A stretch of DNA of 64,000 nucleotides, taken from Gloeopeniophorella convolvens (Eukaryota > Basidiomycota > Agaricomycetes > Russulales). Positions 58,725-64,000 of the stretch are shown here, piece by piece. Under the pieces are notes generated by a model. It searched no databases and was not told the DNA's origin. It saw only the letters and a list, made by a program, of their open reading frames with translations. Where the stretch lies: contig WTXD01000004.1 of NCBI GenBank assembly GCA_022496205.1, positions 496,001 through 560,000 of the forward strand, written 5' to 3'. The position numbers were made by a program, and so were the translations under genes. How positions within the stretch are numbered: the stretch's first letter is position 1; each line of letters starts with the position of its first letter.

Positions 58725-60315
58725 TGCGTGCAAAATGAAGCTTACTATGCACCTATATTGACGCACTGGCGCGGTTTCGGGGCGTACAACGGTCATTACG
58801 CAGAGCTTGCACTATGGCAGCCCACAGAACGTGTTCCATGTCCGTATTCCATCTTAAAATGTGTGACGTGTGACGCCTTTGCGCAAAGTTGTGGCCTCGG
58901 CCGAGACCCGGATGGTGATATATGATAGCCCACTAGTTGAAAAGTAAACTCTATCTGCAGCGACCGATGGCTTGGCGCTGGCGGTAGCCTGAATCATATG
59001 GCACTCATATGGAATTCTTGGCCTCGACCGATGCTACGCGGTCACACACTCCAGCTTCGTCTTCTTGACAATCTGTTTCTGGGGAGCTTACTCCACTGCG
59101 TGCATAGCAGACTTATTCTCACGAAAAAAGGCTTCGAAAAGCTGGATATTTGTTTAACTTACTTGTTATTATTTAATCTCGAAAAACGAGGATTAGTGAA
59201 GTTAACATTCTCTACAAGCTTTTTGATAAGGGGTAAAGTCTGTGCCTGAAGTTAAAGTTTTCTACCAGATTCCTGAGCCATAAACATCCGGTAAGACATT
59301 TCTCGGAAATCTAAACAAAACACTCATTCTGGGTGTCAAAGCGTGAAGAATATGGGTGATTGTTTGACTTTATTGCCAACTATGTTTGCATGGGGAAGTC
59401 GTGAGAGAAGGTTAACTTTATTAGGAAACTTTCTTCCCCTTTAAGAGTGCTTAGAGAGTCATTAAGTTTCTGATAACCACTTTTCCGGACGACAAAAAGC
59501 GAAAACAAGTTCAACATATATCTCGCTTATTCAAGCCTTTTTCCTTCAGGATAAGTCTGCTGTGCACGCAGTGCTCGTTTAATATTCCGGAACAGGATCA
59601 CGCTCGAATTATAGCCATCGGCGTCAGCCGCTACTTCTTCGTCTGGATTCGCAGTTGGTCGCTATTTGTGCCACACTAATCTCGTCCCTGCTTTCTGTTG
59701 GCCCAACTTCAAGCGGTTGGTTTACACGGGCCTATGGTGGCGTCCTGTAGCTGTCCGTGTCAATATCCAAAGGCTGGGTGATCTATTTTGACGCGTTGCG
59801 CTGAGAGGGGACCCACTCGATGCGGCAGTGCTACCCTTAGTTGCCTCGTGGCTTTCTGCTGTACTGGGCATAGATCTAAACTAGCACATACGGGCAGCTG
59901 TGAGACGCGCGGTGCTAGTCTCAGGATTGTCGATGGCCCCGACGTAGTAGTAGTCACCTACTTGAAGGCCAAACACCAGGCGGCCGTGGCTCGGCGATGA
60001 CTGTTTGTTTTGTTGGGTTTCCGCGTGTGGCTACTACAACTTCTCTATGCCCCACACCGCTGCCAGCCCGGCGTTGCCTTCATCGTACCCTGAAGATATG
60101 CTTGTCACTAGCAGTGTGGGGTCAGCCGCATCAGCACCAGCTCAAGGTTCTGCCCGCATTGAAGTTCGGATCTCGACCAGACGATCACGGCAGGGCCAGT
60201 GGGTAAGACTGCGTACGGGTAATCACCCTGTTCGAGCCCGCCCTTGAGATGGCCTTCCAGTTCGAGTCAGTCTTACCACCCAATTTCTTTCTGCGGCCCC
60301 ATTCGTCGCAGGACG
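58725..60315. other. Intergenic region (about 1.6 kb) with an AT-rich core
   Basis: The middle, about 59090-59600, is clearly more AT-rich than the rest of the window and carries repeated TTAACTT-like words. TGAAGTTAACATTCTCTACA (from 59197) and TGAAGTTAAAGTTTTCTACC (from 59247) form an imperfect direct repeat exactly 50 bp apart. No gene recognised; perhaps a decayed mobile element. Confidence 0.45.
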
Positions 60316-60846
60316 ATGTCTCTGACTTCGCGAACTATCCATCGGCGTTGTGTTCTCGCTTCTCTCTTTATATCCATCTCAGACGCTCGACCGCGTCTGC
60401 ATCATTTACCTCGCCCTCCTCTCCACGGACCGCGAGACGACTCAAGCGCGCAGTCGCTAGAGGCCGACAATTCAACGGTAGTTGCAAAGCCTATAGATTC
60501 TCCCAAGTTCAGTAACACCGTATTTGAGGATCACATCCACATCATCGTTGCATGCACCCTTGCATTGACGCTCATAGTCTTGGCAATTCTCATCATCCGG
60601 CGGCTCGAGAAGGCACAGTCTAAACGCGCCCGGCCCACGATTTCGCCCCCACCCTCACCGGCACCGCCGCCAGCCCTAGTCAACATAGAGGTCTCAGAGA
60701 ACCCGAAGGTCGAAGAAACGGAGTCAGGGCCTGGTTTCGGTTACGATGGTCTGAAAGAGATGCCGAAGGACGCGGTTGAAGGCTCCGATGAGCTGTCATA
60801 CAGTCAAATGCCAGAGAAGCCAGCCGCAGTGCGTCTAAGGTCATGA
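60316..60846 (+). CDS. Small single-span membrane protein, function unknown
   Basis: From ATG 60316: MSLTSRTIHRRCVLASLFIS (basic then hydrophobic, possible signal peptide), a short Pro/Ser/Asp-rich outer part, then HIIVACTLALTLIVLAILII, a strong transmembrane helix followed at once by RRLEKAQSKRARP (positive-inside). The cytosolic tail has a Pro cluster (TISPPPSPAPPPAL) and an acidic end, stopping at 60846. About 176 residues. The layout is that of a type I surface protein, seen often in basidiomycete genomes without known function. Single exon; a 5' extension through an intron is possible. Confidence 0.55.
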   Translation: MSLTSRTIHRRCVLASLFISISDARPRLHHLPRPPLHGPRDDSSAQSLEADNSTVVAKPIDSPKFSNTVFEDHIHIIVACTLALTLIVLAILIIRRLEKAQSKRARPTISPPPSPAPPPALVNIEVSENPKVEETESGPGFGYDGLKEMPKDAVEGSDELSYSQMPEKPAAVRLRS

Positions 60847-61275
60847 GTCCAGATAGAGGTGCTGTAGTAGTAGTGGTCTGCCTATTTTTCGGCTCTCCGT
60901 TGGATGGCAGTAGCGCACGCCATGCACCATCTTGTCTAGTCCGGTAGTAGTCACCGCAGGGAACCATGATGCACCGAGAGCGCCGAGTTGAGGCGCCTTG
61001 CGCGAGTTACCAAACAACAGGCTGAGCATTCTGCACGGAAACCGCCGAAACGTGACCAGCTGGGCTTCCGCGCCGGAGGCGCCTTCTCATCTCCTGCGCT
61101 CACCGTCGCTTGTATTCCGTCTTGTTACCCTGCTTTCTCCCATAGCGAGAGGTCTGCACCTATCTCTAGAGCGTGTACTTGCCGTACCATCCCCGCCCAG
61201 GTCAGCGGGAACTCCTTTCATCTGCCAGCCCACACGTAAATCATATACCCCGCATACGACTGGCCAAGCATACCT
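60847..61275. other. Intergenic region upstream of the STE20-like kinase
   Basis: 3' flank of the membrane protein gene and promoter of the kinase. Starts with a short GTAGTAGTAGT run at about 60865. No gene recognised. Confidence 0.4.
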
Positions 61276-63370
<2,095 letters not shown>

Positions 63371-63547
63371 AGTGCACTCGACCTGATCTGCGTTCCCTGC
63401 ATCCTATGGGCTACATAATCTATCCCCACGCTACCGTTTCGCTTCTGTTGCACTATGATGTAGCAAAGTCACGCATTAATGTGTCTTACGTCTCATAATG
63501 GACTGTACAAACTGTAGTGCTAAAGAAGTTCCACCGCATTTGCCCTC
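63371..63547. other. Convergent intergenic spacer
   Basis: 177-bp gap between the kinase stop and the stop of the last minus-strand gene. Nothing recognised. Confidence 0.5.
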
Positions 63548-64000
63548 TTATTCTGCGGCCGCCCGTTTTGACTTCGTGGTTGAAGCGCCTTTCTTCTTTG
63601 CCCGCTTTACTTTGATGGGTTCCGGAGTGATTGTGCGAGGGACCTCGCCATCGACGACGTAAGCAGGGAACGATGGGAGTGCTTGGGGTGTGAGGTCAGT
63701 GTAGCGCTGGGGCGCCAGCGGGGTGGGGGCTTCCAGAGGAGTTGGGACTCTAGGGCCGTCGGGCATTTCCCCGTCCCTGTCAATTATGAAGGAGTCGGAG
63801 ACTGTAGTTGAAGAGGCTCGTAGTAAGCTAGGGTATTGAGGCACCGTGGCTGAAGATGTGATATTAGGTTAAGAACGCAGGAGACCGACGACACGAACAT
63901 GGTGATAGAGGCGGCATATCGTCGAGACGAACGACGGGGATGGAGTCGATGTCACCAGTTAGCGGTGCTGAAGACGACTTGTCCGCGATGTAATAAGGGT
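63548..64000 (-). CDS. 3' end of an unidentified gene (5' end beyond the window)
   Basis: Two exons can be joined: one from the window edge reading GDIDSIPVVRLDDMPPLSP, an intron with a GTTCGT donor at 63898, then STVPQYPSLLRASSTTVSDS, FIIDRDGEMPDGPRVPTPLE and a C-terminus APQRYTDLTPQALPSFPAYV, ITPEPIKVKRAKKKGASTTK, SKRAAAE-stop. Pro-rich with a strongly basic tail that could be a nuclear signal. No domain is seen in the part available, so no function is proposed. Confidence 0.6.

Noticed and set aside
60200..60247. tRNA-like B-box (GTTCGAGCCC) after an A-box-like stretch
   Set aside because: No cloverleaf forms: T-arm and acceptor stems do not pair.

Overview
The window is nuclear DNA of a filamentous fungus, most probably a basidiomycete of the Agaricomycetes type. 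It is gene dense and moderately GC rich. Genes lie on both strands and are broken by many introns of about 45-75 nt with GT(A/G)NG-like donors, CTNAC-like branch sites and (C/T)AG acceptors. The gene set is eukaryotic throughout: cellular RdRP, COPI, dynactin, raptor/TORC1, U2B''/U1A, Utp14, ubiquitin-L40 and complex I 49 kDa. Gene models were built by joining open frames across splice sites by eye. No alignment, transcript or database search was available. Family names come from recognised motifs.

Layout. 1-638: 3' end of a proline-rich gene (+). 1179-5606: RNA-silencing RNA-dependent RNA polymerase (-), head to head with a histone-deacetylase/acetylpolyamine-hydrolase gene (+, 5745-7353). 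7486-8589: U1A/U2B''-type snRNP protein (-). 8777-10968: malic enzyme (-), divergent from adenosine kinase (+, 11197-12513). 12884-14521: C2H2 zinc-finger protein (-). 14652-19305: dynactin p150Glued (-), divergent from raptor/Kog1 (+, 19653-24826). 25199-25726: small acidic protein. 26110-26865: PPOX-like FMN flavoprotein (-), divergent from a CorA-family transporter (+, 27080-29455). 30323-33631: Utp14 (-). 33993-34532: ubiquitin-L40 (-). 35482-37365: Gfd2/YDR514C-like RNase H-fold protein with an in-frame stop. 38239-40142: delta-COP (-). 40143-43934: gene-poor. 43935-44171: small Cys-containing protein. 44790-46055: enoyl-CoA hydratase with a PTS1-like tail. 46651-47520: Ser/Thr-rich, probably GPI-anchored wall protein. 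48218-49475: a 1.26 kb element with terminal inverted repeats. 50262-52295: complex I 49 kDa subunit. 52379-53537: NIF3 (-), divergent from glutaredoxin (+, 53736-54373). 54830-55909: secreted proline-rich protein with dibasic cleavage sites (-). 56829-58724: cation diffusion facilitator. 60316-60846: single-span membrane protein. 61276-63370: STE20/GCK kinase. 63548-64000: 3' end of another gene (-).

The most striking feature is the splicing. Conserved protein motifs in five genes become continuous only if microexons of 7-16 nt are included, among them a 12-nt exon carrying the core of the RdRP catalytic DYDGD motif. Two further genes have a first coding exon that is the ATG alone. Two conserved genes (adenosine kinase, raptor) each show an apparent one-base deletion, which may be assembly errors. 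Most genes are unrelated housekeeping functions. The only functional pairing suggested by position is the divergent RdRP/deacetylase pair.
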